Origin: Bosea vaviloviae
Lineage (GTDB): Bacteria; Pseudomonadota; Alphaproteobacteria; Rhizobiales; Beijerinckiaceae
DNA length: 64,000 bases
Reading direction: 5' to 3'
Assembly: GCF_001741865.1 (NCBI RefSeq)
Contig: NZ_CP017147.1
Location: 6,309,794-6,373,793, forward strand
A program made the translations under genes and the position numbers. Positions 23,375 to 31,912 of this stretch are shown here, in pieces (position 1 is the stretch's first letter; each line of letters begins with the position of its first letter). The notes beneath the pieces were generated by a model. That model did not search any database. It was not told the DNA's origin and was given only the letters and a program-made list of their open reading frames with translations.

Positions 23375-24196
23375 ATGCAGCCGAAGACAGGCTTGCCGAC
23401 GACAGGCTTGGAGCCCGTGCTTCTCGTCGACCAGCGCGACGGCTGGACCAAGCTGACCTTGAACCGCCCGGAGCGGTTGAATGCCTTCAACGAAGCCATG
23501 CATCAGGCCTTGGCCGCGGCTCTCGACGAGGCTGGCGCCGACGAGCACTGTCGCGCGGTTCTGCTCACCGGCACCGGTCGCGGCTTCTGCACCGGGCAGG
23601 ATCTGAGCGACCGTCTCGGCGGCGATGGACCCCACGATCTCGGCGCAACGATCGAGGCCTTCTACAACCCGCTGGTGCGGCGGATGCGCGCTTTGCGCAA
23701 GCCGGTGGTCTGCGCCGTCAACGGCGTCGCCGCCGGCGCAGGTGCCAATATCGCATTCGCCTGCGATATCGTGCTGGCCGCCCGCTCGGCAAAGTTCATC
23801 CAGTCCTTCGTCAAGGTCGGCCTTGTGCCGGATTCGGGCGGAACCTTCTTCCTGCCTCGGCTGGTCGGCCCTGCGCGGGCGCGCGGGCTCGCCATGCTGG
23901 CGGAGCCTCTCCCGGCCGAGACCGCCGAAGCCTGGGGCCTGATCTGGAAAACCGTCGAGGACGCGACCCTGCAAGAAGAGGCCGAACGGTTGACCGCGCA
24001 TCTCGCGACGCAGCCGACGCAAGGGCTCAGCCTGATCAAGCAGGCGCTCGATGCCGCGCAAGAGAATAGCCTGGACGAGCAGCTCGACCTTGAACGTGAT
24101 TTCCAGCGCAAGGCCGGCCGCACACCGGATTATCGCGAGGGGGTGAGCGCCTTCATGGAAAAGCGGCCGCCGCGTTTTTCCGGGCGCGACTCGTGA
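23375..24196 (+). CDS. paaG: PaaG: epoxyphenylacetyl-CoA isomerase
   Basis: PaaG converts the ring 1,2-epoxide of phenylacetyl-CoA into the seven-membered oxepin-CoA. It is a crotonase-fold protein of 273 residues. Family marks are LNRPERLNAFN, GRGFCTGQDLSDR near 75 (oxyanion hole), the GVAAGAGANIAFACDIV segment near 128, and the catalytic Asp region GLVPDSGGTFFLPRLVG near 150. The C-terminal RTPDYREGVSAFMEKRPPRF is characteristic of PaaG. The ATG follows GGGAGGAT. Its last four bases overlap the GTG of paaI. Confidence 0.94.
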   Translation: MQPKTGLPTTGLEPVLLVDQRDGWTKLTLNRPERLNAFNEAMHQALAAALDEAGADEHCRAVLLTGTGRGFCTGQDLSDRLGGDGPHDLGATIEAFYNPLVRRMRALRKPVVCAVNGVAAGAGANIAFACDIVLAARSAKFIQSFVKVGLVPDSGGTFFLPRLVGPARARGLAMLAEPLPAETAEAWGLIWKTVEDATLQEEAERLTAHLATQPTQGLSLIKQALDAAQENSLDEQLDLERDFQRKAGRTPDYREGVSAFMEKRPPRFSGRDS

Positions 24197-24669
24197 GCGC
24201 GCCTCTCGCCGCTCTCTCGCCGGAGGAGATTGCGTGTCGCGCCGCCCAGGTGATGTGGGCCAGCGACAAGGCGAGCCAGGCGCTGGGGATGGAGATCGTC
24301 TCTATCGGACCGGGCGAGGCCGTGCTGGCGATGTCGATCTCGCCCGAGATGACCAACGGCCACGGCACGGCCCATGGCGGTTTCATCTTCGCGCTCGCCG
24401 ACAGCGCCTTTGCCTTCGCCTGCAACTCCTATGGCGAGACCACCGTCGCCGCCCATTGCAGCATCTCCTATATCGCGCCGGGCAAGGCCGGAAACCGCCT
24501 GGTCGCCGCTGCCCGTGAAGTCTCGCGCAGCGGCCGCTCCGGGATCTACGATGTCCGCGTCACCAGCGACGGCAAGACGATCGCCGAGTTCCGCGGGCAT
24601 TCCCGCACCATCGGCGGCTCGTTCATCGAGCCCGCCGCCAACGCGCCGCAGAGCGCGATCCGATCATAA
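24193..24669 (+). CDS. paaI: PaaI: hydroxyphenylacetyl-CoA thioesterase
   Basis: This hot-dog thioesterase of 158 residues rescues CoA from dead-end ring-hydroxylated phenylacetyl-CoA products. The active-site helix region GHGTAHGGFIFALADSAFAF (about residues 57-76) holds the catalytic Asp, and NSYGETTVAAHCSISYIAPG follows, as in PaaI. The GTG start overlaps the paaG stop. It lies between paaG and paaK, a normal place in paa operons. Confidence 0.93.
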   Translation: MSAPLAALSPEEIACRAAQVMWASDKASQALGMEIVSIGPGEAVLAMSISPEMTNGHGTAHGGFIFALADSAFAFACNSYGETTVAAHCSISYIAPGKAGNRLVAAAREVSRSGRSGIYDVRVTSDGKTIAEFRGHSRTIGGSFIEPAANAPQSAIRS

Positions 24670-24693
24670 GCTCGTGGGAAGGAGACGGCGACC

Positions 24694-26022
24694 ATGGCGC
24701 TTCGTGCAATGGCATTCGACGGTGCGGTGAAGGACGGGCTCGACGCGGCGGAGCGCGCCTCTCGCGACGAAATCATGGCGCTCCAGCGTGAACGCCTGGC
24801 CTGGTCGCTGCGGCATGCCTATGAAAACGTGCCGCATTATCGTCAGTCCTTCGACGCGGCCGGCGTCCACCCCTCCGATTTCCGCCAGCTCTCGGACCTC
24901 GCCAAGTTTCCCTTCACGGTGAAGCAGGACCTGCGCGACAATTATCCCTTCGGGCTTTTCGCAGTGCCGCGCGAGAAACTCGCGCGCATCCATGGCTCCT
25001 CGGGCACCACCGGCAGGCCGATCGTGGTCGGCTACACCCCGGCCGATATCGATATGTGGGCCAATGTCATGGCGCGCTCGCTGCGCGCCGCCGGCGCGCG
25101 CCCGGGCATGATGGTGCATGTCGCTTATGGCTACGGCCTGTTCACCGGCGGGTTAGGGGCCCATTACGGCGCCGAGCGGCTCGGCTGCGCCGTCGTGCCG
25201 ATGTCGGGCGGCATGACCGAGCGCCAGGTCCAGCTCATCACGGATTTCAAGCCCGAGGTGATCATGGTGACGCCGAGCTACATGCTCGCCATCCTGGACG
25301 GCTTCGCCAAGGCGGGGCTTGATCCGCGCGCGAGTTCGATGCGTTTCGGCGTCTTCGGAGCCGAACCCTGGACCAATGCGATGCGCGAGGAGATCGAGCA
25401 GGCCTTCGCCATGGACGCCACCGACATCTATGGCCTGTCGGAGGTGATCGGGCCCGGCGTCGCCCAGGAATGCGTCGAGACCAAGGACGGCCTGCACGTC
25501 TGGGAGGATCACTTCCTGCCCGAGGTGATCGATCCCGAGACGGGCGCGGTGCTGCCCGACGGCGAACCGGGCGAACTGGTCTTCACCTCGCTCAGCAAGG
25601 AAGCCTTCCCGATCATCCGCTATCGCACCCGCGACCTGACCCGGCTTCTGCCGGGCACGGCGCGACCCGGCATGCGGCGCATGGAGAAAGTGACCGGACG
25701 CTGCGACGACATGATGATCCTGCGCGGCGTCAACGTCTTCCCGACCCAGATCGAGGAGGCGCTGCTCGCCACCGACTGGTGCGCCGGCCATTTCCTGATC
25801 GAGCTGACGCGCGAAGGCCGCATGGACGAAATGACAGTGCTGGCCGAGGCTCGCGAGGGGTTCTGGGATCGCGCCGGCCTGACCGTTCAGGCCGAACGGC
25901 TGGTGACGCGGATCAAGGACACGATCGGCATTACCACGCGGGTGCTGATCCAGCCTCCCGGAACGCTGGAACGCTCGGCCGGCAAGGCCAAGCGTGTGAT
26001 CGACAAGCGCCCGAAGGGGTGA
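24694..26022 (+). CDS. paaK: Phenylacetate-CoA ligase
   Basis: PaaK activates phenylacetate to phenylacetyl-CoA with ATP, the entry step of the pathway. The 442 residues show the AMP-binding P-loop HGSSGTTGRPIVV near 100, the aromatic-acid motif IYGLSEVIGPGVAQEC near 245, the RYRTRDLTRLLPG hinge and the C-terminal MMILRGVNVFPTQIEE. The ATG is preceded by GGAAGGAGA. It is the last gene of the paaGIK unit. A palindromic element separates it from convergent paaE. Confidence 0.96.
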   Translation: MALRAMAFDGAVKDGLDAAERASRDEIMALQRERLAWSLRHAYENVPHYRQSFDAAGVHPSDFRQLSDLAKFPFTVKQDLRDNYPFGLFAVPREKLARIHGSSGTTGRPIVVGYTPADIDMWANVMARSLRAAGARPGMMVHVAYGYGLFTGGLGAHYGAERLGCAVVPMSGGMTERQVQLITDFKPEVIMVTPSYMLAILDGFAKAGLDPRASSMRFGVFGAEPWTNAMREEIEQAFAMDATDIYGLSEVIGPGVAQECVETKDGLHVWEDHFLPEVIDPETGAVLPDGEPGELVFTSLSKEAFPIIRYRTRDLTRLLPGTARPGMRRMEKVTGRCDDMMILRGVNVFPTQIEEALLATDWCAGHFLIELTREGRMDEMTVLAEAREGFWDRAGLTVQAERLVTRIKDTIGITTRVLIQPPGTLERSAGKAKRVIDKRPKG

Positions 26023-26032
26023 GGGCGCCGCC

Positions 26033-26113
26033 GTCATTGCGAGCGCAGCGAAGCAATCCAGTAAGGCGTAGAGCGCTGCCGCTCCTGGATTGCTTCGCTA
26101 CGCTCGCAATGAC
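26033..26113. repeat. 81-base palindromic element between convergent paaK and paaE
   Basis: GTCATTGCGAGCGCAGCGAA at the left is matched by TTCGCTACGCTCGCAATGAC at the right, with CAATCCAG/CTGGATTG extending the stem. The whole element can fold into one long hairpin. It sits between two convergent operons and may end transcription from both sides. Elements starting GTCATTGCGAGCG are widespread in bacterial intergenic regions. Confidence 0.75.
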
Positions 26114-26130
26114 GAATAGGCGCGCTGCGA

Positions 26131-27216
26131 TCAAACCTGATCGAAATCCACCACCACCCGCGCGCTGGTCGGATGAGCCTGGCAGGTCAGGATGAACCCG
26201 GCCTTGAGCTCCCACGGCTCCAGCGAGTAGTTCACCGTCATTTGCGCCTCGCCCTCGACGAGCTTTGCCCGGCAGGTCGAGCACATGCCGCCCTTGCAGG
26301 CGAAGGGCAGGTCCATGCCGGCGCGCAATGCCGCGTCGAGGATGGCTTCGCCTGCCGCGATCGGGATTTCGCGGCGCTTGCCATCGACGATCATCGCCCC
26401 GAGATGGGCGGGCGGAGCGCTCGCCTCGACGATGATAGGTTTCGGCCGAGGCCGGCCGCCGAGCGCCGAGACGAAGCGCTCGACATGGATGGCGTCCCCG
26501 GCGATGCCGATCTCCTGCAGGGTCGCTTCCAGATCCTCGCTCATCGCGGCCGGACCGCAGATGAAGACATGGTCGACCGTAACTGCGGGAACGATGCTGC
26601 GCAGCAGGAGCCGCGCCTTTTCGCCGTCGAGCCGTCCGTTCAGGATCGGCAGATCCTGCTCCTCGCGCGACAGCACGTGAAAGATCGCAAGCCGCCCGAG
26701 GAAGCGATCCTTCATCTCCTCCAGGCTCGCCCGGAACAGAATGTCTTGCGTCGAGCGATTGCCGTAGAACAGGAAGAAGCGGCTCGTCGGCTCGCGTTGC
26801 AATACGCCACGGATGATCGACAGGATCGGCGTGATGCCCGAGCCGGCAGCGAAGCCGACATGGATGCGCCCATCGCCCGGATCGCGTTCGAGACCGAAGC
26901 GGCCAGTCGGGGTCATCACATCGACCGCGTCGCCGATCGCGATATTGCCGTTGATCCAGGTCGAGAACAGGCCGTTATCGACCTGCTTGACCGCGATCCG
27001 GAGTTCGCCATCCTGCGGACCCGAGCAGATCGAGTAGGAACGGCGCGTGTCCTCGCCCTCGATCATCGCCCGCAGGGTCAGATACTGGCCGGGTGCGAAA
27101 TGATAATCGGCGGCGAGGTCCTCGGGCACCGCGAAGGCGATCGAGACAGCGTCCTGCGTCTCGCGCTTCACGTCGCGGACGGCCAGGCGATGGAAGCGGG
27201 GTGTGGCGGTGGACAT
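26131..27216 (-). CDS. paaE: PaaE: reductase of the phenylacetyl-CoA 1,2-epoxidase
   Basis: PaaE passes electrons from NADPH through FAD and a [2Fe-2S] cluster to the PaaA diiron oxygenase. The 361 residues contain a ferredoxin-reductase part (about 1-240) with RRSYSICSGP for FAD and GFAAGSGITPILSI for nucleotide. A plant-type ferredoxin domain follows (about 265-355), with cluster cysteines in FACKGGMCSTCRAKL and a fourth in ILTCQAHP. The length matches the family. It is the last gene of the paaABCDE operon, 20 bases after paaD. Confidence 0.95.
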   Translation of the reverse strand: MSTATPRFHRLAVRDVKRETQDAVSIAFAVPEDLAADYHFAPGQYLTLRAMIEGEDTRRSYSICSGPQDGELRIAVKQVDNGLFSTWINGNIAIGDAVDVMTPTGRFGLERDPGDGRIHVGFAAGSGITPILSIIRGVLQREPTSRFFLFYGNRSTQDILFRASLEEMKDRFLGRLAIFHVLSREEQDLPILNGRLDGEKARLLLRSIVPAVTVDHVFICGPAAMSEDLEATLQEIGIAGDAIHVERFVSALGGRPRPKPIIVEASAPPAHLGAMIVDGKRREIPIAAGEAILDAALRAGMDLPFACKGGMCSTCRAKLVEGEAQMTVNYSLEPWELKAGFILTCQAHPTSARVVVDFDQV

Positions 27217-27236
27217 GGCGGCCCCTCACTCCAGTT

Positions 27237-27740
27237 TCAGTGACAGCGGAAATAGTCGAAAGGCTCTCGGCAGGCATTGCAGCGCCAGAGCGCCTTGCAT
27301 GAGGTCGAGCCGAATTCGGCAAGCCGGGATGTATCGACCGAGCCGCATTGCGGGCAGGCGACCTCTTCCGCACCGAAAAGCGCCCGGCGCCCGGCGCTTC
27401 TGGCAGGAGGCGCGACGCCGTATTCGGTCAGCTTGCGCCTGCCGTCTTCGCTCATCCAATCGGTGGTCCAGGCCGGCGACAGCACGGTCGTCACCGTGGC
27501 CGGTCCGAAGCCGGCTTGCTCCAGCGCGAGCTCGATCTCCAGCGCGATCATCGTCATCGCCGGGCAGCCCGAATAGGTCGGCGTGATCAGGACCTCGATC
27601 CTGCCGTCATTGAGGCGCACCTCGCGCAGCACGCCGAGATCGGCGATCGACAGCACCGGAATTTCGGGATCGACGACGGCGCCAGCGATCCGCCGGACCT
27701 CGTCGAGCCGGGCCGCGTCCAGCCGGTTCTCGTTGAGCAT
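27237..27740 (-). CDS. paaD: PaaD: assembly factor of the phenylacetyl-CoA epoxidase
   Basis: PaaD is a DUF59/MIP18-type protein thought to help load iron into the epoxidase. The 167 residues start with a helix, then DPEIPVLSIADLGVLREV and TPTYSGCPAMTMIALEIE (DUF59 core), SPAWTTDWMSEDGRRKL, and a C-terminal zinc-ribbon-like part with CPQCGS, STSCKALWRCNACREPF and a final Cys. ATG 27740 gives a length close to the 165 residues of the E. coli protein. A GTG at 27773, overlapping the paaC stop, would add eleven residues. Confidence 0.93.
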   Translation of the reverse strand: MLNENRLDAARLDEVRRIAGAVVDPEIPVLSIADLGVLREVRLNDGRIEVLITPTYSGCPAMTMIALEIELALEQAGFGPATVTTVLSPAWTTDWMSEDGRRKLTEYGVAPPARSAGRRALFGAEEVACPQCGSVDTSRLAEFGSTSCKALWRCNACREPFDYFRCH

Positions 27741-27769
27741 AGCCGCATCGCGATCGAGCGCGACGGCGT

Positions 27770-28546
27770 TCACCAGACGGCACCGGGGAAGGCGCGCTGC
27801 AGATATTGCAGCTCGCTCAAGAGATGGCCGAGATGCTCGGTATGATGGCCGTTGCGCCCGCCCTTCTGCATCCAGTCGTTTTGCGGCACGGCAAGCGTCG
27901 CCTGGGCCAGCACACTGACGACGGTCTCGCGCCAACCGGCGCGCAGGCTCTCGGGATCGATCGCGACGCCCTCCGCAATCAGCTCGCGCTCGACCGGATC
28001 GACCTCGAACATCTCCCCGGTGAAGGGCCAGAGCGCATCGAGCGCAGCCTGCGCCCGCCTATGGCTCTCTTGCGTGCCGTCGCCCAGCCGCACCACCCAT
28101 TCCGAGGCGTGCCGCAGATGATAGGCAGTCTCCTTCTCCGCTTTGGCGGCGATCGCAGCCAGCGTCGCATCGGTGCTGCCCATCATGGCCCGCCACCACG
28201 GATCGATGAAGGCTGCGTAGAGGAACTGGCGCAGCATGGTCTGGGCGAAATCGCCGTTGGGCTGCTCGACCAGGAGGAGATTGCCGTAGCCGCGCACGTC
28301 GCGCAGATAGGCATAGGCGTCCTCGTCGCGGCCGGCGGCTTCGACCTTGGCCGCATGGGCGTAGAGCGAGCGGGCCTGCCCGATCAGGTCGAGGCCCATA
28401 TTGGCCAGCGCCATGTCCTCTTCCATCATCGGTGCGTGGCCGCACCATTCCGAGAGGCGATGGCCCAGGATCAGGGCGTCGTCGGCGCGCCGCAGGGTGT
28501 AGCGCAGCAGCGGCGTGTCGGAGACGGAAATCGATGCGACGGGCAT
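27770..28546 (-). CDS. paaC: PaaC: structural subunit of the phenylacetyl-CoA epoxidase
   Basis: PaaC is the non-catalytic ferritin-like partner of PaaA. The 258 residues are all helical, starting near YTLRRADDALILGHRLSEW. They contain MALANMGLDLIGQARSLY, EQPNGDFAQTMLRQFLY and the C-terminal GGRNGHHTEHLGHLLSELQ that is well conserved in PaaC. ATG 28546 has GAGGA upstream; a longer start at 28573 would overlap the spacer after paaB and is less likely. It follows paaB by 10 bases. Confidence 0.95.
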   Translation of the reverse strand: MPVASISVSDTPLLRYTLRRADDALILGHRLSEWCGHAPMMEEDMALANMGLDLIGQARSLYAHAAKVEAAGRDEDAYAYLRDVRGYGNLLLVEQPNGDFAQTMLRQFLYAAFIDPWWRAMMGSTDATLAAIAAKAEKETAYHLRHASEWVVRLGDGTQESHRRAQAALDALWPFTGEMFEVDPVERELIAEGVAIDPESLRAGWRETVVSVLAQATLAVPQNDWMQKGGRNGHHTEHLGHLLSELQYLQRAFPGAVW

Positions 28547-28556
28547 GGCGATATCC

Positions 28557-28844
28557 TCACATATGCCCGACATCGTCGGGCACTTCGTAGAAGGTCGGAT
28601 GCCGGTAGATCTTCGTCTCGGCCGGCTCGAACATCATGCCGGCATCGCTCGGGTCCGAAGCGATGATGGCGGTCGATGGCACGACCCAGATCGAGAGCCC
28701 CTCGCCGCGGCGCGTATAGACGTCGCGCGCCGCCTGGAGCGCCAGCGTAGCATCTGCGGCATGAAGCGAGCCGACATGCTTGTGCGCGAGCCCGTTACGG
28801 CTGCGGATGAAGACCTCCCAGAGCGGCATCATCGGTCCGGCCAT
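28557..28844 (-). CDS. paaB: PaaB: small subunit of the phenylacetyl-CoA epoxidase
   Basis: PaaB is the 95-residue subunit that bridges PaaAC units in the epoxidase complex. It begins MAGPMMPLWEVFIRSRNGLA and has HKHVGSLHAADATLALQAAR, EGLSIWVVPSTAIIAS and the terminal KIYRHPTFYEVPDDVGHM, all diagnostic. It lies between paaA (77-base gap) and paaC (10 bases) in the usual order. The protein is cytosolic. Confidence 0.96.
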   Translation of the reverse strand: MAGPMMPLWEVFIRSRNGLAHKHVGSLHAADATLALQAARDVYTRRGEGLSIWVVPSTAIIASDPSDAGMMFEPAETKIYRHPTFYEVPDDVGHM

Positions 28845-28921
28845 GCGTCATCTCCCTTGCCGCGCTGCCTTTGCCGGCGCGCTTTCTATTGTGTTTGCCT
28901 CAGTCCGCCGGCAGCGCCCGC

Positions 28922-29911
28922 TCAGGCGGCGAGCGCCTTGCCGCGCTGCTTCTGCGCGTAAGCGAGCGCCGCTTCGCGCACCCACTCGCCTTCGTCATGG
29001 GCCTTGCGCCGCGCCGCCAGCCGTTCCCGATTGCACGGGCCGTTGCCGGCGATCACCTGCTTGAACTCGTCCCAGTCAATCTCGCCATAGCGCCAGTGCC
29101 CGCTCTCCTCATCCAGGCGAAGCTCCGGGTCAGGCAGCGAAAGCCCGAGAATCCGCGCCTGGGGCACGGTGGCATCGACGAATTTCTGGCGCAGCTCGTC
29201 ATTGGAGAAGCGCTTGATCTTCCACAGTGTCGAGGTGTCGGAGTGCAGGCTGGCGGCATCGGGCGGCCCGAACATCATCAGGCAGGGCCACCACCAGCGA
29301 TTGAGCGCATCCTGCGCCATCTCCTTCTGCTCGGGCGTGCCGCGCGACAGCGTCAGCATGATCTCGTAGCCCTGGCGCTGGTGGAAGGATTCCTCCTTGC
29401 AGACCCGGATCATGGCGCGCGCGTAAGGGCCATAGGAACAGCGGCAGAGCGGGATCTGGTTCATGATCGCCGCGCCGTCGACGAGCCAGCCGATCGCCCC
29501 GATATCGGCCCAGGTCAGCGTCGGATAGTTGAAGATCGAGGAGTACTTGGCCTTGCCGCTCAGAAGCTGGTCGACGAGTTCCTCGCGCGACGAACCGAGC
29601 GTCTCGGCGGCGGCATAGAGATAGAGGCCATGGCCGCACTCGTCCTGGACTTTCGCCAGCAGGGCGGCCTTGCGGCGCAGCGACGGCGCCCGCGTCAGCC
29701 AATTGCCCTCCGGCAGCATGCCGACGATCTCGGAATGGGCGTGCTGCGAGATCTGGCGGGTCAAGGTCCGGCGATAGGCCGCCGGCATCCAGTCGTTCGG
29801 CTCGATCCGCTCCTCGGCATCGACCCTGGCCTGAAACCGGGCCGCGAGACCGGCATCCTCGAGCTGGCGTTCGCCGGAATCGGGATTGGTGTTGAGGGCC
29901 TGCGTATACAT
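28922..29911 (-). CDS. paaA: PaaA: catalytic diiron subunit of the phenylacetyl-CoA epoxidase
   Basis: PaaA carries the diiron centre that inserts oxygen into the aromatic ring of phenylacetyl-CoA. The 329 residues form a ferritin-like bundle. Metal ligands are visible in [13 protein letters not shown] (about 90-102) and in [14 protein letters not shown] (about 175-190), both with the ExxH pattern. The C-terminal [20 protein letters not shown] is diagnostic. The ATG follows AAGGAGGAG. It is the first gene of paaABCDE and has a strong promoter with an inverted repeat just upstream. Confidence 0.97.
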   Translation of the reverse strand: MYTQALNTNPDSGERQLEDAGLAARFQARVDAEERIEPNDWMPAAYRRTLTRQISQHAHSEIVGMLPEGNWLTRAPSLRRKAALLAKVQDECGHGLYLYAAAETLGSSREELVDQLLSGKAKYSSIFNYPTLTWADIGAIGWLVDGAAIMNQIPLCRCSYGPYARAMIRVCKEESFHQRQGYEIMLTLSRGTPEQKEMAQDALNRWWWPCLMMFGPPDAASLHSDTSTLWKIKRFSNDELRQKFVDATVPQARILGLSLPDPELRLDEESGHWRYGEIDWDEFKQVIAGNGPCNRERLAARRKAHDEGEWVREAALAYAQKQRGKALAA

Positions 29912-29940
29912 GCGCTCCTCCTTTTTTCTCGTTGGTCCAA

Positions 29941-29987
29941 TTTATATGTGACAGAAAAATCAAAGTCAATAATTTCTTGTAACATAT
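29941..29987 (-). promoter_or_regulatory. paaA promoter enclosed by an inverted repeat (probable PaaX operator)
   Basis: On the minus strand TTGACT (29969-29964), a 17-base spacer and TATAAA (29946-29941) form a near-consensus sigma-70 promoter 30 bases upstream of paaA. An inverted repeat, ATATGTgACA (29944-29953) with TGTaACATAT (29978-29987), encloses the core. A repressor bound to both arms would cover -10 and -35. PaaX, encoded next door, is the obvious candidate. Confidence 0.7.
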
Positions 29988-30030
29988 TATAGCGCGGCGA
30001 GGCGAGCGTGCAGGCGCCGACGCCCGGGCC

Positions 30031-30900
30031 TCAGGTCATGAACCGGCTCTCGAGCGCGCTCGAGCGCGGCAGCGGCTCGCCGCTCTCATTGCTGGCGTTC
30101 TGGTCGAGCCAGCGTTCCGAGCTGGGCAGCACCTGGCGGTAGATCGCGGCGCACAGGCTGCGCGCCGACGCGCCTGGCCAGTCCTCCGGCAGGATATCGG
30201 CAGGCAGGACGGGATCGCGCAACACGACCCGGCGGTATTCGTGAATCAGCAGGATGCGGGCGACGAGCGCATCGAGATCGGACAGGCGAATGCCGCCCTC
30301 GAGGCCGGTCGCGAGCGGCTCGAACGCAGCCTGGAAACGGCGATAGGCTTCGGCGATGGCGTCGAGAGGCCAGCTCCTCGCCGCAAGCGCCCGATTGGTG
30401 GAAAGGTCCCCGCCCGCCTCGAAGCGCAGCGCGCCGTTTGCCAGCTCCGGCAGCGCAGCGCCGGCTGGCGCAAGCCAGAGACCGGGCGAGGCGATTCCGA
30501 AACCCGCGGTCTCCATCGCCGCCTTCGTGCCCTCGCGGTCGGCGCCGCCATCGAACAGCGCCACGTCGAAACGCCCCGGCCAAGGCGGCGAATGCAGCGT
30601 GTAGATCTGCTCCGACGCGTGCCGGAAAGTGTCGCGCCCCTTATCGGCCAGTCTGTAGAAGCTGTTGCGGCCGACCTTGATGCGCTCCAGCCAGCCATCG
30701 GTCGCCAACCGGGACATCGCCGTACGGACAAGCCCGTCGGATAGCCCCATCGCCCGGAAGAAGGCGAGCAAGGTGCCGAGCCAGACGCAGCCGCCGCGCG
30801 GCACGATCGCGTCGCCATAGATGGTGATGATGATCGACCAGGTCCGCGAAGGCTCGCCGCGAAGATGGTCGAGGATCGGGTCGAGTGTGGCGCGGGACAT
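30031..30900 (-). CDS. paaX: PaaX: phenylacetyl-CoA-responsive repressor
   Basis: PaaX represses paa operons and is released by phenylacetyl-CoA. The 289 residues have the N-terminal winged helix with WSIIITIYGDAIVPRGGCVW and LGTLLAFFRAMGLSDGLVRT. The family core follows with GRNSFYRLADKGRDTFRHA, and the C-terminal domain has LIHEYRRVVLRDPVLPADILP and LPEDWPGASARSLC. The length is near the family norm of about 300. It lies upstream of paaA on the same strand with a 119-base gap holding the paaA promoter, so it is separately transcribed or reads through. Confidence 0.94.
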   Translation of the reverse strand: MSRATLDPILDHLRGEPSRTWSIIITIYGDAIVPRGGCVWLGTLLAFFRAMGLSDGLVRTAMSRLATDGWLERIKVGRNSFYRLADKGRDTFRHASEQIYTLHSPPWPGRFDVALFDGGADREGTKAAMETAGFGIASPGLWLAPAGAALPELANGALRFEAGGDLSTNRALAARSWPLDAIAEAYRRFQAAFEPLATGLEGGIRLSDLDALVARILLIHEYRRVVLRDPVLPADILPEDWPGASARSLCAAIYRQVLPSSERWLDQNASNESGEPLPRSSALESRFMT

Positions 30901-30956
30901 CGGCGATCAGTAGCGCCCGGCGCCACAACCGCAAGCGGCAGGGCAGATAATCTGCA

Positions 30957-31616
30957 TCACGCCCCACGCTTGGCGGATGCAGCTTGACGCCGAAGCGGCC
31001 TGGCATCTGCCGGCGCCACGGCCTCTGCCGCAACCGCAGCTCCGGCGGTGATGAGCTGCGAGGCCATCAACGCATATTGCTGTCGCGACAGGCCCTTGCC
31101 CTCGCGGAACCAGAGATAGTGCCAGTTCAGCATGCCGAACAGGGACATGGTCAGCGGCTTGAGCAGGGGCCCATGTCCCACCGCCGGAACCGTCTCGGCG
31201 ATCGCGTCGGCAAAGATCGCCACGAGCTGGCGCTCCAGCGCGCGCAATGTCTCCTGCCGGTCGTCGCTCAGGAATTTGAGATTGGCGATCTGCACCTGAT
31301 GCTGGGCGTCGGCGTCGCGATAGGCTTCCAACAGGGCGGCAGACAGGGCGTAGAGGCGCTCCTGCGGATCTTTCGCCGAACGAGCCGCTTCCTCGACGGC
31401 GGCCACCAGATCGTTGAGATGGTCGAACAGGATGTCGAACAGCACCGCGACCTTGTCGGGGTAATAGTGGTAAAGCAGCGCCTTGGAAGCCCCGCAAGCC
31501 TCCGCGATCATCGTGATCGAGGTTCCCGAATAGCCGTACTGGGCGAAGAGCTCAGCCGCGCGGTGCAGGATCGTTTGCCGCTTGGCGTCGTAGTCTTGTG
31601 CGCGGGTGCGAGCCAT
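30957..31616 (-). CDS. TetR family regulator of the paa genes (PaaR-like)
   Basis: This 219-residue TetR protein has its HTH at about 12-58: ILHRAAELFAQYGYSGTSI followed by EACGASKALLYHYYPDK. The C-terminal ligand domain includes LFGMLNWHYLWFREGKGLS, typical of regulators that sense acyl-CoA compounds. It is divergent from the livK gene. A palindrome in its upstream region recurs between paaZ and paaG, so it probably represses itself, the importer and paa genes until phenylacetyl-CoA or a related CoA ester accumulates. The gene ends 56 bases before paaX on the same strand. Confidence 0.88.
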   Translation of the reverse strand: MARTRAQDYDAKRQTILHRAAELFAQYGYSGTSITMIAEACGASKALLYHYYPDKVAVLFDILFDHLNDLVAAVEEAARSAKDPQERLYALSAALLEAYRDADAQHQVQIANLKFLSDDRQETLRALERQLVAIFADAIAETVPAVGHGPLLKPLTMSLFGMLNWHYLWFREGKGLSRQQYALMASQLITAGAAVAAEAVAPADARPLRRQAASAKRGA

Positions 31617-31786
31617 TGCGTGTCGTGTTCCTGTGTCGTCGCTTCCAGCGCAGCCCTGTTCGCCGGACTTGATACCGAGGGTCCCGCCTTACGCTTTCCA
31701 GCTTGCATAATCGGTCCCGTCGCTTCTGAATATCAAAGACTGTCCGACTGGTCGATCAATGATACGCGCAAATCCCGCTTTTAAGA

Positions 31787-31806
31787 TTGACCAATCGGCC
31801 GGTTAA
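31787..31806. promoter_or_regulatory. TetR-type operator in the tetR/livK divergent region
   Basis: TTGACCAATCGGCCGGTTAA matches the paaZ/paaG site (23313-23332) at 17 of 20 positions. Its first six bases may also serve as a -35 box (TTGACC, then 17 bases, then TAGCTT at 31810) for the livK operon. Binding would then block that promoter directly. The rest of 31617-31912 shows no gene. Confidence 0.72.
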
Positions 31807-31912
31807 TTTTAGCTTGCTACCGTATCGGCATCAGCTACGATGTCGATGGGAATAAAATGGCGGGCCAACCGCCGCGCTTGATCCAGCTCAGGCCTTCTTG
31901 GAGGAACGCCCC

